A stretch of 64,000 nt of DNA from Ignavibacteriales bacterium (lineage in GTDB: Bacteria; Bacteroidota; Ignavibacteria; Ignavibacteriales; Melioribacteraceae). Below, piece by piece: positions 1 through 7,774 of the stretch (its first letter is position 1; the number at the start of each line of letters is the position of its first letter). A program made the translations under genes and the position numbers. The stretch is from contig JAGUYK010000006.1 in assembly GCA_020061355.1 (NCBI GenBank), positions 186,001 through 250,000 on the forward strand. Reading direction: 5' to 3'. A model generated the notes under the pieces. The model was not told where the DNA came from. It saw only the letters and a program-made list of their open reading frames with translations, and did not search any database.

Positions 1-78
1 TAACAAACATCCTAATAAACAGAAATAAATAACAAGTAATAAAGTAGTTACTAACAATCGATGTTAAAAACTTATGAC

Positions 79-1488
79 TTAAGAAACACTGAGCTCAATT
101 TTATTTTTAAGTGCTGAAACAACCTCGTGGAATTTTGAATCGTCTTTTATCATTTGTTCAACCGAAGAATAAGCATGTATAACCGTTGAATGATCTCTGC
201 CGCCAAAATGTAAACCAATTGTTTTAAGAGAAGATTTTGTTAATTGTTTTGCAAGAAACATTGCAACCTGTCTTGCAATAACAACCTCTTTCCTTCTGTT
301 TTTTTCTCTAACCTTATTCTCTTCAACATTATAAAACTCACAGACAATCTTCGTGATATAGTCTATGGAAATATTAACCTGTTTATTAGTAGAAACTTCT
401 CGAACGGTTTTTTTAACCAAATCAAAATCAATTTCTTTTGAATTAAGAGAAGAATTTGCAAGAAGTTTAATTAAACAACCCTCGAGCTCTCGGATATTTG
501 AAGTTATATTTGATGCAACGTACTCAAGAATATCATTAGAGAGTTTAATGCCGTAAGTTTCACTTTTATTCTTTAAGATTGCAACACGTGTTTCAAAATC
601 AGGCGGTTGAATATCTGTCTGTAAGCCCCAGAGGAATCTGGATATTAAACGATCGCTCAAACCTTTTAAGTCTTTGGGCGCCTTATCACTTGATAATATA
701 ATTTGTCTGCCTGTCTGATGTAGCGTATTAAAAATGTGAAAGAATAAGTCCTGGGTTTTTTCTTTACCAACTAAAAATTGTATATCATCAATTATTAAAG
801 CGTCCATACTTTTATAAAAGCTTGAAAACTCATTGACGGTGTTATTTTGAATTGATTCAACAAATTCAACGGTAAAAACATCAGAAGACAAATAGATTAC
901 TCTTTTATCGGGATAGCGATCAAGGATTTTATTTCCAATTGCCTGGATTAGATGTGTCTTACCAAGTCCAACACCTCCGTAAAGAAACAAAGGATTAAAG
1001 GATGTTTGACCGGGGCTTTCCGAAATTGCATATGCAGCGGCACGAGCAAGTTGATTCCCCTCTCCCTTTATAAAGTTTTCAAAAATATAACGAGGATTAA
1101 GGTGTGACTCAAAATCTTTTTGTTTTAATAACTCATTTGTTTTGTTAGTAATTAAGTCTGAGGGCTTGTCAATTTTTTGCGGTTCGGGAGAATCTTCTTT
1201 TTCTTCAAGGATTATGTAAATAAGTTTACCTTCCGAGCCAAGAACTTGCGATATAGTTTTATTTATAAGGGTGTTATAATGCTCTTCAATCCATTCGATA
1301 AAAAATGTGTTGGGTACATAAATTTTTAAAATACTATTTTCTATCTCAAAAGGTTTAATTGGCAAAAACCAGGTGTTGTATGTTATAAATGGAACATTTT
1401 CTTTAATAATACCAAGACATTCTTTCCAAATATCTTTAGCATCTTTTTCCGTCTGAAGAGAATGAGTAGAGGTTGTCATATTATCCAC
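79..1488 (-). CDS. dnaA: Chromosomal replication initiator DnaA
   Basis: DnaA binds DnaA boxes at the origin and, as an ATP-bound oligomer, melts it and helps load the helicase. The 469-residue product is of usual length. Domain I occupies about residues 15-90, followed by a poor linker. The AAA+ core has Walker A GGVGLGKTH (171-179) and Walker B LIIDDIQ (231-237). The C-terminal DNA-binding domain carries the DnaA signature GGRDHSTV (429-436). The GTG at 1486-1488 or the ATG three codons later (1479) could be the start. A perfect DnaA box (1481-1489) overlaps the GTG, which suggests autoregulation. The gene stands alone, and its 3' neighbour would lie before position 1. The identity is very secure. 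Confidence 0.98.
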   Translation of the reverse strand: MDNMTTSTHSLQTEKDAKDIWKECLGIIKENVPFITYNTWFLPIKPFEIENSILKIYVPNTFFIEWIEEHYNTLINKTISQVLGSEGKLIYIILEEKEDSPEPQKIDKPSDLITNKTNELLKQKDFESHLNPRYIFENFIKGEGNQLARAAAYAISESPGQTSFNPLFLYGGVGLGKTHLIQAIGNKILDRYPDKRVIYLSSDVFTVEFVESIQNNTVNEFSSFYKSMDALIIDDIQFLVGKEKTQDLFFHIFNTLHQTGRQIILSSDKAPKDLKGLSDRLISRFLWGLQTDIQPPDFETRVAILKNKSETYGIKLSNDILEYVASNITSNIRELEGCLIKLLANSSLNSKEIDFDLVKKTVREVSTNKQVNISIDYITKIVCEFYNVEENKVREKNRRKEVVIARQVAMFLAKQLTKSSLKTIGLHFGGRDHSTVIHAYSSVEQMIKDDSKFHEVVSALKNKIELSVS

Positions 1489-1489
1489 A
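1481..1489 (+). promoter_or_regulatory. Perfect DnaA box at dnaA start
   Basis: TTATCCACA matches the classical high-affinity DnaA box exactly. It covers the putative GTG start codon of dnaA, so it could serve autoregulation or be the edge of the origin. Confidence 0.75.
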
Positions 1490-1871
1490 ATATTGAACGG
1501 GTTGAAATGGGGAAAATCAGCATTTTATAATTAGCCCCAAAAAGCAGAACAAAAAGCTCTCAACAAATTATTAACATTAAAATTTTTCCGTAACCAGCAA
1601 CAAACAAACGAGTTAACGAAAAAAAACTTTAAAAACGAACAAATCAAACACGTTAAGTCGCCATTTTTATAAAACCAGATCACATGTGAAACGTTTCACA
1701 GCCTCAAATTATCAACATGTTATCAACAGAATTATCTGCCACCCAAACACACAACAAAATAGATTTTGAATTGCAAATCTGCAAATTAATTTTAGCAAAA
1801 TAATTAGAGTAATTTCTTTCGAAAAAGATTTTACAAGTCTAAATTTGTAATAGCTAAACATGAGTTTGTAG
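1489..1871. other. dnaA upstream intergenic region, candidate oriC
   Basis: This 383-base gene-free region is strongly AT-rich and lies between divergently transcribed dnaA and the asparaginase gene. It holds two near-consensus DnaA boxes, TTATCAACA at 1709-1717 and 1720-1728, both on the plus strand and starting 11 bases apart. A weaker TTATTAACA lies at 1568-1576, and the perfect box at 1481-1489 borders it. A 16-base perfect palindrome sits at 1685-1700. A/T runs between 1540 and 1680 could be the unwinding element. Clustered boxes beside dnaA are the standard bacterial origin layout, but this is inference. A GC-skew switch would be needed to decide. Confidence 0.5.
1685..1700. promoter_or_regulatory. 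Perfect 16-bp palindrome TGTGAAACGTTTCACA
   Basis: Both halves are exactly complementary around a central CG. It lies immediately upstream of the paired DnaA boxes. The AAACGTTT core is seen in operators of LacI/PurR-type repressors. The half-sites are also those of the ParB site parS, but in the opposite order, so it is not a parS. Its binding protein is unknown. Confidence 0.45.
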
Positions 1872-2849
1872 ATGAAAAATATTCTGATAGTATTTACTGG
1901 TGGAACATTTTCAATGAAGATCGATGAAAGAACGAAAGCGGCCGTACCATTTTTTCATGGAAACGAACTTATAGAAATGATTCCAGAGGCAGGCATGCTT
2001 GCAAACATATCAACGCATGAGTTTGGATTTTATCCAGGTCCCCACATGACTCCGGAATTGATGTTAGAATTATCAAAGAAAATAAAAGAATTGATAAGTA
2101 AAAAAGATATTGACGGAATAATAATAACACACGGGACAGACACGCTTGAAGAAACGGCATATTTCCTAGATCTTACAATTAAAACAGAAAAACCAATTGT
2201 AGTAATTGGTGCAATGAAAACCAGCTCGGAACCTGATTGGGATGGTCCAAAAAATTTAATAAACGCAATTCATATCTGTAACAATCTTAATAGTAGTGGG
2301 ATCGGCGTGCTAGTCTGCCTTAATGGTGAAGTAAATGCAGCAAGTGAAGTAACAAAAACACATACGGAAGATATTGAAACTTTTAGAAGCCTGGATTTCG
2401 GCTCATTGGGATTTGTTGAAAAAAGTAAGGTTGTTTATAACCGTCTACCCAGAAAACTGGAAACATTTGAGGCAGAAAAAATAAATTCCAACGTAGACCT
2501 TATAAAAGTTTATGCCGGAATGGAAGAAAAGTTTTTTAAGTTTTCTGCCGATAGTGGAGCAGAGGGAATTGTTGTTGAAGCAATGGGCGTTGGGAATGTT
2601 CCCCCTAAAGTTTTTGAAGGAATCAAATATGTTGTTAAGAAAAACATTCCCATTGTTTTGGTTTCAAGATGCCCGGCCGGCGAAACACTTGATATTTATG
2701 GTTATCCGGGCGCGGGCAAGTGGCTTAAGAAAGAGGGAGTTGTTTTTTCTGATTATCTTAATGGACAGAAAGCGAGAATAAAAATGATGATCTGCCTTGG
2801 AATTACAAATGATATTTCTCGGTTAAGAAAAATGTTCGAGGAAAATTGA
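1872..2849 (+). CDS. Type I L-asparaginase family amidohydrolase
   Basis: The product (325 residues) is predicted to hydrolyse L-asparagine to aspartate and ammonia in the cytoplasm. The first catalytic threonine lies in the N-terminal TGGT motif (residues 9-12). The second lies in HGTDTLEET (87-95), which supplies the Thr-Asp pair of the family. There is no signal peptide, which favours the cytoplasmic AnsA-like type. Length is normal. Its TGA stop overlaps the TTG start of the next gene, so the two are translationally coupled. A second, unrelated asparaginase of the Ntn type lies at 52570-53562. Glutamine or D-amino-acid activity cannot be excluded. Confidence 0.92.
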   Translation: MKNILIVFTGGTFSMKIDERTKAAVPFFHGNELIEMIPEAGMLANISTHEFGFYPGPHMTPELMLELSKKIKELISKKDIDGIIITHGTDTLEETAYFLDLTIKTEKPIVVIGAMKTSSEPDWDGPKNLINAIHICNNLNSSGIGVLVCLNGEVNAASEVTKTHTEDIETFRSLDFGSLGFVEKSKVVYNRLPRKLETFEAEKINSNVDLIKVYAGMEEKFFKFSADSGAEGIVVEAMGVGNVPPKVFEGIKYVVKKNIPIVLVSRCPAGETLDIYGYPGAGKWLKKEGVVFSDYLNGQKARIKMMICLGITNDISRLRKMFEEN

Positions 2850-3388
2850 AAAACCCGTTTCAAACCAACCTATCTATAATTGAAATTATCAAGCCCTGGA
2901 TATCATCTATTATCTTACTTCCTCTCATAGTATACCTAATTCAAAATGACGGGAGAATAATCTTAATAGATTATATCAACTTACTGATACACGAAGGCGG
3001 GCACGGAATATTTAAGGTTTTTGGGAAGTTTATTTATGCTCTTGGAGGAACGCTTGCACAAATTTTAATACCCGGCATGTTTATAGTTTTTTATTTTATT
3101 AAGAAAAACAGAATACCGGCGCAGATTGCTTTGATATGGCTAGGTCAGAATTTAATTAATATTTCTATTTATGCATCGGATGCGCGCGCGCAAAGACTTC
3201 CATTACTCGGAGGGAAGAAAGTATACCATGATTGGACATATTTATTACGCGAGACGGGCCTACTTAATTATGATCAGGAAGTCGGACTATTCTTTTACTC
3301 TTTGGCAATTTCGGCTTTTATAATTTCTATGCTTCTTCCCCTGCTTATTAAAAATTATAAGCCAGTAAAAATAGATCTTGATCTATAA
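2846..3388 (+). CDS. Multi-pass membrane protein with HEGGH motif
   Basis: The 180-residue protein has about four hydrophobic segments: near residues 14-30, 60-85, 95-110 and 150-172. Around residue 48 it carries HEGGH, which fits the HExxH zinc-binding consensus of metalloproteases. It sits at the edge of a membrane segment, as in site-2-type (M50) peptidases. A third zinc ligand was not identified. The start is a TTG that overlaps the upstream asparaginase stop, so expression probably depends on translational coupling. No named family was recognised. A membrane protease is the most likely role, but a non-catalytic HEGGH cannot be ruled out. Confidence 0.6.
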   Translation: MKNPFQTNLSIIEIIKPWISSIILLPLIVYLIQNDGRIILIDYINLLIHEGGHGIFKVFGKFIYALGGTLAQILIPGMFIVFYFIKKNRIPAQIALIWLGQNLINISIYASDARAQRLPLLGGKKVYHDWTYLLRETGLLNYDQEVGLFFYSLAISAFIISMLLPLLIKNYKPVKIDLDL

Positions 3389-3408
3389 TAGAAAAATTTT
3401 TGTTTGCC

Positions 3409-4710
3409 TCACATCATAAACAACAGCTGAATTATTATGAATATTGGAAGAAGAATAATCAAAGAAAACTTATACATGTAAGCAAAGAAACTTGGCATCT
3501 TAATATTATTCTCTTCTGCAACCGCTTTTACCATGAAATTAGGACCGTTACCAATGTAGGTCATGCTACCAAATAAAACAGCGGCAACGGAAATAGCCTT
3601 TAATAATTCTTCGGGAATACCGGCAACCAGTCCGGGAGATTGTATCCCAAGACCCAGCGCTAAGGAGTGGAAGGTTACTGCTGTTGGGGTGTTATCGAGG
3701 AACGAACTTAGCAATCCCGTGAAATAATAAAACTGTTGAGGGGAAGATATGCCCAGCTTTGCAGCATTAATTTCGAGATATAATAAACACGGGACCATCG
3801 TGATGAAGATTCCAAAAAATAAATATGCGACCTCCTTTATTGGTTCCCAGGTAAAGTTATTGGAGACGCGGGTTAGTTTTGGTGTAAATAATAAAGAAAG
3901 TGCCGCCATTGAAAAAATTGCCGCTTCGCGAATAAACTTATAATAGTGATTTACTTTTATGAATTCAAAATATTGCCCATTTAGAAAAGCCACCGACAGA
4001 ACAACACCAAGCAGCCAATAAAAATTTGTTTTACCTTCAATTTTTATCGGACGAATAGACGTTCTGTCAATTTTGATATCTTCCGGGCGCTCTCTCTTAT
4101 AATAGTAACTATCAAAAAGATAATAGAGAACAAGCAAAAGAAAATTTGATGCAAACCACTCCGGTATTAATGTTAAAAACCATTCAAAAGGGGCGCCCCT
4201 TAAGTACATCATAAATAATGGCGGATCTCCGAGAGGCGTAAGTAAGCCGCCGCAATTTGCAATGATTCCAATGAAAAATAATATTGTGTGTACTTTGAAC
4301 TTTCTTTCTTTGTTTGTCTGAATAACCGGTCTTATTAATAACATTGCGGCACCAGTAGTTCCCATTAACGAAGCAAGCACAGCCCCGATTCCTAAAAACA
4401 AAGTATTTATAGAGGGTTTTGCTTCAATATCTCCGGAAAGATAAATGCCGCCGGTTATTGTAAAAAGCGAGCCAAGGAGAATTATAAAAGGAACATAATC
4501 GAAAACAACCGTCTCTATTAATTTTTCCTCTTGTCCTGCAAATAATAAGTATATAATTATTGGAATGCTTAAAACGATTGCGACAATTAATTTGTTAGAA
4601 TTCTTTTCCCAGAAGTGATTCCAAAAGAGTGGGAATACAGCAATTGTTAAAAGCATTAAAAGAAAAGGAAGAAGACTTATTATGGGGACAGTAATTGAGT
4701 GGGCTTCCAT
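3409..4710 (-). CDS. NhaD-like sodium/proton antiporter (ion transporter superfamily)
   Basis: This is a polytopic inner-membrane protein of about 433 residues with roughly ten or more hydrophobic segments. Glycine-rich stretches such as LIANCGGLLTPLGDPPLF and the C-terminal SSFLDNTPTAV and GNGPNFMVKAVAEE are typical of NhaD and related arsenite/citrate-type carriers of the ion transporter superfamily. The predicted role is Na+/H+ exchange. The frame is open to a TTG at 4755, but the ATG at 4710 fits the family N terminus better. Neither has a strong ribosome site. It is transcribed alone, convergent with the HEGGH membrane gene. The exact ion is inferred. Confidence 0.82.
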   Translation of the reverse strand: MEAHSITVPIISLLPFLLMLLTIAVFPLFWNHFWEKNSNKLIVAIVLSIPIIIYLLFAGQEEKLIETVVFDYVPFIILLGSLFTITGGIYLSGDIEAKPSINTLFLGIGAVLASLMGTTGAAMLLIRPVIQTNKERKFKVHTILFFIGIIANCGGLLTPLGDPPLFMMYLRGAPFEWFLTLIPEWFASNFLLLVLYYLFDSYYYKRERPEDIKIDRTSIRPIKIEGKTNFYWLLGVVLSVAFLNGQYFEFIKVNHYYKFIREAAIFSMAALSLLFTPKLTRVSNNFTWEPIKEVAYLFFGIFITMVPCLLYLEINAAKLGISSPQQFYYFTGLLSSFLDNTPTAVTFHSLALGLGIQSPGLVAGIPEELLKAISVAAVLFGSMTYIGNGPNFMVKAVAEENNIKMPSFFAYMYKFSLIILLPIFIIIQLLFMM

Positions 4711-4832
4711 TGTAGTAAATCCGGAATTTTTATTAAGCAAAACTAAGTTTAACAATAGATGAATGCAAAGAAATATTTAATTTATGAAAAGAGAATGTAT
4801 TGGAACTTGTGAATAAATCCCCATTAAAAACC

Positions 4833-5231
4833 TTACTTTTTAAGAAGGTCTCTTATTTCTGTAAGAAGAACAATATCGTCACTCGGTTTTGGAGGAGCGG
4901 CGGGTATAGCTTCTTCTTTTTTCTTCAAAGAATTCATGGCTTTAATAACCATAAAGATTGCCCAGGCAATTATTACAAAATCAATTATAGAATTGATGAA
5001 CACTCCATATTGTAAAAGAATAGCTGGGGCAGATTCCGTTGCGGCTTTTAATGTTATTGAAAGATTGCTAAAATCAATTCCACCGACTAGAAGTCCGATT
5101 GGGGGCATAATAACATCGCTTACAAAAGAAGAAACGATTTTGCCGAAAGCTACGCCGATTATAATGCCTACTGCCATATCAACGACATTTCCCCTCATTG
5201 CGAAGGCTTTGAATTCACTAACTATTTTCAT
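4833..5231 (-). CDS. mscL: Large-conductance mechanosensitive channel MscL
   Basis: MscL opens under high membrane tension to release solutes during osmotic downshock. The 132-residue product has the conserved N-terminal amphipathic helix and first membrane helix ([20 protein letters not shown]). The [14 protein letters not shown] segment follows, then a periplasmic loop and a second membrane helix near residues 75-97. The cytoplasmic C-terminal helix is charged. Length equals the family norm. A clear AAGGAGA ribosome site lies nine bases before the ATG. It lies 39 bases downstream of the fic-like gene on the same strand, so the two may share a transcript. Confidence 0.97.
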   Translation of the reverse strand: MKIVSEFKAFAMRGNVVDMAVGIIIGVAFGKIVSSFVSDVIMPPIGLLVGGIDFSNLSITLKAATESAPAILLQYGVFINSIIDFVIIAWAIFMVIKAMNSLKKKEEAIPAAPPKPSDDIVLLTEIRDLLKK

Positions 5232-5270
5232 AATTGGTTCTCCTTTTTTTGGTATTATGGTTAGAAGTTA

Positions 5271-6332
5271 CTACTTGAGTATTTCCAGGAACTTTTTGTT
5301 TTTAAACTTTCTGTATCTCTGTTTACCTGTTACCTCCTCAAGAATATTCAATTCTAATAGTTTTGACACAACAACATTCGCGGTTTGTTTTGTAAATGAC
5401 AGCGATTTTGTAATGTGCGGGATTGTTATTATCGGCTGAAAAAAAACATAATTATACAATTTTAATATAACCGGGGTAGCGGCACTATTATCAAGAATTT
5501 TCTTATAACCAGTTTGTTCTAAATCAAAAACACTTTTTATAATGCCGATGGTATCATTTGCCGATGTAATCATTGTTGTTAGGAAAAATTTTATCCACTC
5601 TAACCAGCCTTCGTTTTTTTCCAAATCTTCAAGTAGCTCAAAGTACTCATTCTTTCTTTTGTTAAGCACGTTTGAAATTTGTAAACAATTATTTACAAAC
5701 CTCTTTTTCCATTGCACGTGAAGTTGTATTAATATTCTTCCCGTTAGACCGTTATGCGAATCAAATGGATGGATCCTTTCAAACTGAGCGTGAACCAGGG
5801 CGGCGTTAATCATTAGTGGATATGAAACATCTGACGCAATGTAACTCTCCAACCGTTCCATTAGGAACGGAATTTCTTCTGGAGGCGGAACGTATTTTAT
5901 ACTTCTCCTATTCTCTTCATTTGTTTTTAAATTGTGCGTACTTCTGTAAGCGTTATGTTTACTTATTTCTTGAGATGTGTCTTTTGTTAATTCGTTGTGT
6001 ATTGATTTTATGATATGTCCTGAACGAGAAACATTCTTTATTAATCGTAATCCCAAATTTGAGGCGCTTAAGTAATTACTTGCGGGAGAGGGCTCTTGTA
6101 ATTTGTCGAGACAACAAAGGGAGAAATAGTCTGTTAGAGAAAATGGGTAGCCGTCTATCCTTAAGCTTTCGATTGCTTCGCGGAGCTTTAATGTGCTGGA
6201 AACAATATGATTTTCACTAAAGATTGTTAGTATGCCGTCAAGCCGGTTAAGGGAATAATCGGCAGCATTTAATAAAGTGATGGTTTCTGAATCAAAGCGA
6301 AGCTTTGGCTCAGGAGGTAGCGACTTTATCAT
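5271..6332 (-). CDS. Variant Fic-domain protein with C-terminal winged helix
   Basis: Fic enzymes transfer AMP or related groups to target proteins. This 353-residue protein has the Fic N-terminal domain (about 1-80), a Fic core, and a C-terminal winged-helix-like segment (about 285-353). The active loop reads HPFDSHNGLTGR (188-199). The catalytic His188 and the final Arg are kept, but the usual GNGR is HNGL, losing a Gly and the Arg that normally contacts phosphate. The N-terminal inhibitory motif (S/T)xxxE(G/N) appears as SLRIDG (56-61), with Asp for Glu. Activity may therefore be altered or lost. A perfect 10-base inverted repeat lies just upstream, suggesting autoregulation. mscL follows. 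Confidence 0.85.
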   Translation of the reverse strand: MIKSLPPEPKLRFDSETITLLNAADYSLNRLDGILTIFSENHIVSSTLKLREAIESLRIDGYPFSLTDYFSLCCLDKLQEPSPASNYLSASNLGLRLIKNVSRSGHIIKSIHNELTKDTSQEISKHNAYRSTHNLKTNEENRRSIKYVPPPEEIPFLMERLESYIASDVSYPLMINAALVHAQFERIHPFDSHNGLTGRILIQLHVQWKKRFVNNCLQISNVLNKRKNEYFELLEDLEKNEGWLEWIKFFLTTMITSANDTIGIIKSVFDLEQTGYKKILDNSAATPVILKLYNYVFFQPIITIPHITKSLSFTKQTANVVVSKLLELNILEEVTGKQRYRKFKNKKFLEILK

Positions 6333-6345
6333 AAACAGGTCCTAA

Positions 6346-6387
6346 TTACTTGACTAAAATACTGATTATTTATTATAAGTCAAGTAA
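6346..6387. promoter_or_regulatory. Inverted repeat upstream of fic-like gene
   Basis: TTACTTGACT (6346-6355) and AGTCAAGTAA (6378-6387) are perfect 10-base inverted arms separated by 22 bases. They start 14 bases before the fic start codon and each contains a -35-like TTGACT. A dimeric regulator, possibly the winged helix of the Fic protein itself, could bind here. This is inference from geometry only. The rest of the 243-base gap up to 6575 shows nothing recognisable. Confidence 0.5.
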
Positions 6388-6575
6388 ATTACTCTTTCAT
6401 TCTTTCAGGAAATGAGGTTTGTTTTAAGAACGAACCGCTGGACTTAAGTATCGTTGTAAATTAAGAAATATCAACCTTGAAGAACGCTGGGGTTTTTAGG
6501 TCAAGTTTGTTAGTCTTAAATATTGGGATTCTAAAAAAGAAACCCAAGGAAAAATGAAGGATGAACTAAAACCAA

Positions 6576-6938
6576 TCACGAAAGAAACTCATCATCTCTA
6601 TATAATAACAGAAGAGCCGAATGTGTGACAATTACAAATTTCTGTCCTTCAACCTCAACCTCTATAGCGTCTTTTCTAAGGAAAAGGGCAAAATCGCCCT
6701 GTTTTGCCTGAAGCGGGATATAACGAGTTGACTTACTTTCTTTCCAGGGTTCATCCTCTTCTGTTGGCATGCCGATGGGGTAACCTGGACCCACTTTTAT
6801 TACGTATCCGCCCTGAACTTTTTCTTTTTCATATACACCGGGAGGCAGGTACAGCCCGCTATTAGTTTTGCTAAGGTTCTCTTCCGGCTTAACCAGTACG
6901 CGATCTCCGACAATTATTATTTTGTCTGTTTTTATCAT
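6576..6938 (-). CDS. GroES-like co-chaperonin family protein
   Basis: The 120-residue protein has the GroES beta-barrel pattern: IIIVGDRVLVKPEE at the N terminus, a mobile-loop-like segment (KTNSGLYLPPGVYEKEKVQGG, about 24-44), then GxVIKVGPGYP and a late DFALFLRKDAIEVE strand. It is longer than canonical GroES (about 95 residues) because of an insert around 56-73 and a C-terminal tail. No groEL lies beside it, so it is likely a paralogue found in this bacterial group rather than the main GroES. It may modulate chaperonin function; that is inference. It is divergent from the methyltransferase at 7050. Confidence 0.8.
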   Translation of the reverse strand: MIKTDKIIIVGDRVLVKPEENLSKTNSGLYLPPGVYEKEKVQGGYVIKVGPGYPIGMPTEEDEPWKESKSTRYIPLQAKQGDFALFLRKDAIEVEVEGQKFVIVTHSALLLLYRDDEFLS

Positions 6939-7049
6939 ACGATTCTCAAATTAACACCTTAAAAATACATAATGAAAAACCCATCCTCAATTCTGTTTAA
7001 ATAGCGGGCTACTTATCTTTAGAGCGTTAATTTTAATATAGGATACATT

Positions 7050-7646
7050 ATGAAAGAGCTATGGAACCAAAGATACTCGCAAGAGGAATATAATTACGGT
7101 AAAAATCCGAATGCATTTTTGAAAGAGGAATTGTTAAAATTGAATCCCGGACATATTCTTTTTTTAGGAGAGGGCGAAGGAAGGAATGCTGTATATGCAG
7201 CTACACTTGGCTGGAAGGCGGATGCAATTGATTATTCGGAAGAAGGGAAAAGAAAAGCAGATAATTTGGCGGAAGAGTTTGCAGTAAAAATAAATTATTC
7301 GGTTCGTGATTTTGTAGCGTTTACCCCAACCGAAAATAAATATGATGTGGTTGGAATCTTCTTCATTCACATTGAAGAAGAACCGAGAAGAACACTTTTT
7401 AAGAAAGTGATCGAAGCATTAAAGCCCAGCGGTAAAATTATTTTTGAATGTTTTGAAAAAGATCAGATTAATTTAAGTTCCGGTGGTCCCCCAAAGCCGG
7501 AGCTTTTATACTCCCTTGAAGATGTTGTAAGTGAATTTATAGATCTTGAGTTTGAAAAACTCTCGAAAGAAAAGGTCTTTCTTTCAGAGGGTAGTGGACA
7601 TTTTGGCGAAGGAGTTGTAATAAGATTTTTAGGAAGCAAAACATAA
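7050..7646 (+). CDS. Class I SAM-dependent methyltransferase, TehB-like
   Basis: The protein has 198 residues. It opens with LWNQRYSQEEYNYGKNPN, a lead sequence common in TehB/thiopurine-type methyltransferases. The SAM-binding glycine motif is ILFLGEGEGRNAVYAA (about 35-50), where the acidic residue that usually ends strand beta2 follows in DAIDYS. A post-I motif (YDVVGIFF) and FECF complete the fold. It lacks a signal peptide. The substrate is unknown; metalloid, thiol or small-molecule methylation is plausible. It is a single gene with an AGGA ribosome site, followed by the promoter of the efflux operon. Confidence 0.85.
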   Translation: MKELWNQRYSQEEYNYGKNPNAFLKEELLKLNPGHILFLGEGEGRNAVYAATLGWKADAIDYSEEGKRKADNLAEEFAVKINYSVRDFVAFTPTENKYDVVGIFFIHIEEEPRRTLFKKVIEALKPSGKIIFECFEKDQINLSSGGPPKPELLYSLEDVVSEFIDLEFEKLSKEKVFLSEGSGHFGEGVVIRFLGSKT

Positions 7647-7707
7647 TAGCCCGCCCCGATTTCCAACCTGTAAAAATAAACGATACGGAAACCATGGAAA
7701 CCAGGAC

Positions 7708-7758
7708 TTGACAAACCAGTTTCCCTATGTTATATTGGAAACCGGAAAAACCAATATA
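7708..7758 (+). promoter_or_regulatory. Promoter and candidate TetR operator of efflux operon
   Basis: A textbook sigma-70-like promoter is visible: TTGACA (7708-7713), 17 bases, TATATT (7731-7736). The -10 element is the start of an inverted repeat with perfect 8-base arms, TATATTGG (7731-7738) and CCAATATA (7751-7758), spaced by 12 bases. A second symmetry, GTTTCC/GGAAAC, spans 7719-7742. Such a palindrome over the start site is where the divergently or co-transcribed TetR protein would bind. The first gene here is the TetR gene itself, so autorepression of the whole operon is likely. Ribosome site AAGAGGAG lies at 7765-7772. Confidence 0.7.
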
Positions 7759-7774
7759 GTTTACAAGAGGAGAT

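Noticed and set aside
1685..1700. parS or cre site
   Set aside because: The half-site order is opposite to parS, and the outer bases do not fit the catabolite-response element (positions beyond AAACGTTT are GTG/CAC rather than the required spacing of TG/CA).
6400..6575. Possible gene relic between fic and the GroES-like gene
   Set aside because: No frame longer than a few dozen codons and no family motif was found. It is left as plain intergenic DNA.
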